From positions 1 through 7,236 of the forward strand of contig JAUIMD010000095.1 of assembly GCA_030433225.1 (NCBI GenBank): 7,236 bases of DNA, read 5' to 3'. The translations under genes and the position numbers were made by a program. This DNA is from Bacteroidia bacterium (lineage in GTDB: Bacteria > Bacteroidota > Bacteroidia > Bacteroidales > UBA5342). The notes under the pieces were generated by a model. The model was not told the origin of the DNA. It saw only the letters and a program-made list of their open reading frames with translations, and ran no database searches. The stretch's first letter is position 1; every line of letters begins with the position of its first letter. Below are positions 5,780 through 7,236 of the stretch, in pieces.

Positions 5780-7236
5780 TTACTTTGAGGCCACCACCCA
5801 GTATTTATGCATTAACAGCGTCAGGTCCTTTTGATTTATGGGTTTGGAAATGTAATCCCAAAAGCCCTGCTTCAGGTATTTTTCTTTGTCGCCCTCCATG
5901 GCATAGGCTGTAAAAGCCACCAGGGGAATATCAGGAGCCAGCTGGGTTATTTTTTTCATGGCCGCCACTCCACCCATGCCGGGCATTTGTACGTCCATAA
6001 AAATCATGTCAATGTTTTGGAACTGTTTCACTTTTTCCACCGCTTCTTCCCCACTCATCACATTAATAATGGTAACCCCCTTATCACGCAAAAACAGGTG
6101 CATGAGCTGGTGCATGTGCTTAACATCATCTGCCACCAAAATGGTTTTATTCTCCCACACCACGTTTTCCAATAAGTTTTCGTTGGGAACATCCACCTCG
6201 GGTTGTTCGGCAATATGTTCGGCCACAGGCATGGATAAATAAAACGAAGATCCCATTTCCAACTCACTATCGAACCATAAATTTCCTCCCATGCGTTGGG
6301 TAAGTTCCCGGGCTATGGCCAGGCCAAGTCCCAAACCGGTAAACTGCTTTTTATAGGTGTGGTCGCCTTTTCGGAAGCGCTCAAAAATGATGGTTTTGCT
6401 CTTTTCGTCAATTCCTGTTCCGCTGTCTTTTACAAAAACATGTACCTGCTTTTCGTCTTTAACCTGAAAGCCTACCTCAATAAAACCGAACTGCGTGAAT
6501 TTAATGGCATTGTCTACCAGGTTATTGAGAACCTGACGTATACGCACCTTATCGCCTTTAATGTAAAAGTGGGGCATGTGCCTTGGAACACTAAGTTTAG
6601 CCCGTATATGATCGTTGTTTAAATTTTTTAGCTGATGGCTTAAAATCAAAAACTGATCGTTTACCAGTTCCACCAAATCAATGGTTTGTTCTTCCAGTTT
6701 TATTTGATTGCTTTCGATGAGTGAAATGTCCAGAATATCGGACACAACCTTTAACAGGTGGTCGGCCTGTGTTTGAATAAGCCGGGTAAAGTGAGCAATT
6801 TCAGTTGCCGGAATATGGTCTTTAGCCAGCATGTCGGCAAAGCCCACGATGGCACTGAGGGGTGTTCTGATTTCGTGGGAGATATTGGCCAGAAAACTGG
6901 TTTTCAGCGTGTCGTTCTCGGCCAGTTTCAGGTTGGCATTGTACAGCTCACTTTCGTTCTTTTTGGAGTCGGTTATGTCAATAAATACCCCTAAAACACC
7001 AATGGTCGCACCATCTGCATTGCGCAGGGGTACTTTACTTCCCCGTATCCACAACTCCCGGTCGTCGTCCGATTTTAATACTTCTTCAAAGCCAAGTTGT
7101 GGTTCTCCTGTTTGTAAAATGTAGGCATCATCTTTTTCAAAAATTTCCTGCACATCCTTACTCCAGGGCATGTCCGCCTCTTTTCTGCCAATTAATTCCT
7201 TCGGAGAGTTCAAACCGGCTTCCTTTAAAAACATGG
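5780..7236 (-). CDS. Hybrid sensor histidine kinase (PAS-HisKA-HATPase-receiver), 5' end outside window
   Basis: This is the C-terminal part (484 residues from the first Met in view) of a two-component hybrid kinase. The N-terminus begins inside a PAS domain: residues about 1-90 run from LGFEEVL, in the core, to the PAC ending VFIDITDSKK. The Met encoded at 7232-7234 is therefore probably internal. A short coiled-coil-like linker (91-110) leads to HisKA with the phospho-accepting His at residue 120 (NISHEIRTPL; codon 6875-6877). The HATPase domain (about 225-336) has its N-box (LNNLVDNAIKF), G1 (DSGTGI), F-box (FERFRKG) and G2 (GLGLGLAIA). After an acidic linker comes a receiver domain (about 363-481) with acidic D369/D370, phospho-acceptor D414 (IFMDVQMPG; codon 5993-5995), T442 and K464 (SKP). 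All core residues are intact, so it should autophosphorylate and pass phosphate to its own receiver. No output or Hpt domain is visible after the receiver, so a separate partner is expected. The signal and any membrane segments lie upstream, out of view. Confidence 0.93.
   Translation of the reverse strand, partial: MFLKEAGLNSPKELIGRKEADMPWSKDVQEIFEKDDAYILQTGEPQLGFEEVLKSDDDRELWIRGSKVPLRNADGATIGVLGVFIDITDSKKNESELYNANLKLAENDTLKTSFLANISHEIRTPLSAIVGFADMLAKDHIPATEIAHFTRLIQTQADHLLKVVSDILDISLIESNQIKLEEQTIDLVELVNDQFLILSHQLKNLNNDHIRAKLSVPRHMPHFYIKGDKVRIRQVLNNLVDNAIKFTQFGFIEVGFQVKDEKQVHVFVKDSGTGIDEKSKTIIFERFRKGDHTYKKQFTGLGLGLAIARELTQRMGGNLWFDSELEMGSSFYLSMPVAEHIAEQPEVDVPNENLLENVVWENKTILVADDVKHMHQLMHLFLRDKGVTIINVMSGEEAVEKVKQFQNIDMIFMDVQMPGMGGVAAMKKITQLAPDIPLVAFTAYAMEGDKEKYLKQGFWDYISKPINQKDLTLLMHKYWVVASK

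Noticed and set aside
7232..7234. Minus-strand ATG as the start of the kinase gene
   Set aside because: It falls inside a PAS domain, so the gene very probably continues beyond the right edge.
1..7236. CRISPR array, tRNA or rRNA gene, insertion sequence, phage or defence genes
   Set aside because: No direct-repeat arrays, tRNA-like folds, transposase motifs or terminal inverted repeats were seen. Almost all bases are in five recognisable genes.

Overview
The window looks like ordinary chromosomal DNA of a member of the Bacteroidota, probably an environmental cytophagia- or sphingobacteria-like lineage. The case rests on three things: an S46-family dipeptidyl-peptidase, a TonB-dependent receptor with an N-terminal carboxypeptidase-regulatory-like domain, and starts that lack Shine-Dalgarno sequences and follow A-rich leaders. 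Base composition looks moderate and even, and I see no sign of a mobile element, RNA gene or CRISPR array.

Layout. Four genes run on the plus strand and one converges on them from the minus strand. (1) Positions 3-1196 hold the C-terminal part of an S46 dipeptidyl-peptidase, cut by the left window edge. Its residues point to the Asp/Glu-specific DPP11 type. (2) Positions 1252-3675 encode an 807-residue TonB-dependent outer-membrane receptor. (3) Positions 3693-4400 encode RsmE, the 16S rRNA m3U1498 methyltransferase, best started at a GTG. (4) Positions 4413-5777 encode a fusion of a DnaQ-like DEDDh exonuclease with a GIY-YIG (UvrC N-terminal/Cho-like) nuclease and a cysteine cluster. (5) Positions 5780-7236, minus strand, encode a hybrid PAS-histidine kinase-receiver protein, cut by the right window edge.

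How they fit. Receptor, rsmE and the nuclease gene are separated by 17 and 12 nt and probably share a transcript. The peptidase lies 55 nt upstream of the receptor and could belong to the same unit or have its own. The peptidase and the receptor both act in the envelope and might cooperate in peptide or nutrient use, but nothing in the sequence proves that link. RsmE and the nuclease are housekeeping functions (ribosome modification, DNA repair). The kinase gene ends 2 nt from the nuclease stop codon, and a possible two-way terminator sits at that junction.

I found no convincing undescribed system. The most interesting items are the exonuclease/GIY-YIG fusion, which keeps both active sites and a UvrC-like Fe-S cysteine pattern, the DPP11 specificity residue, and the tight convergent junction. 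All genes are densely packed; the longest non-coding gap is 55 nt.
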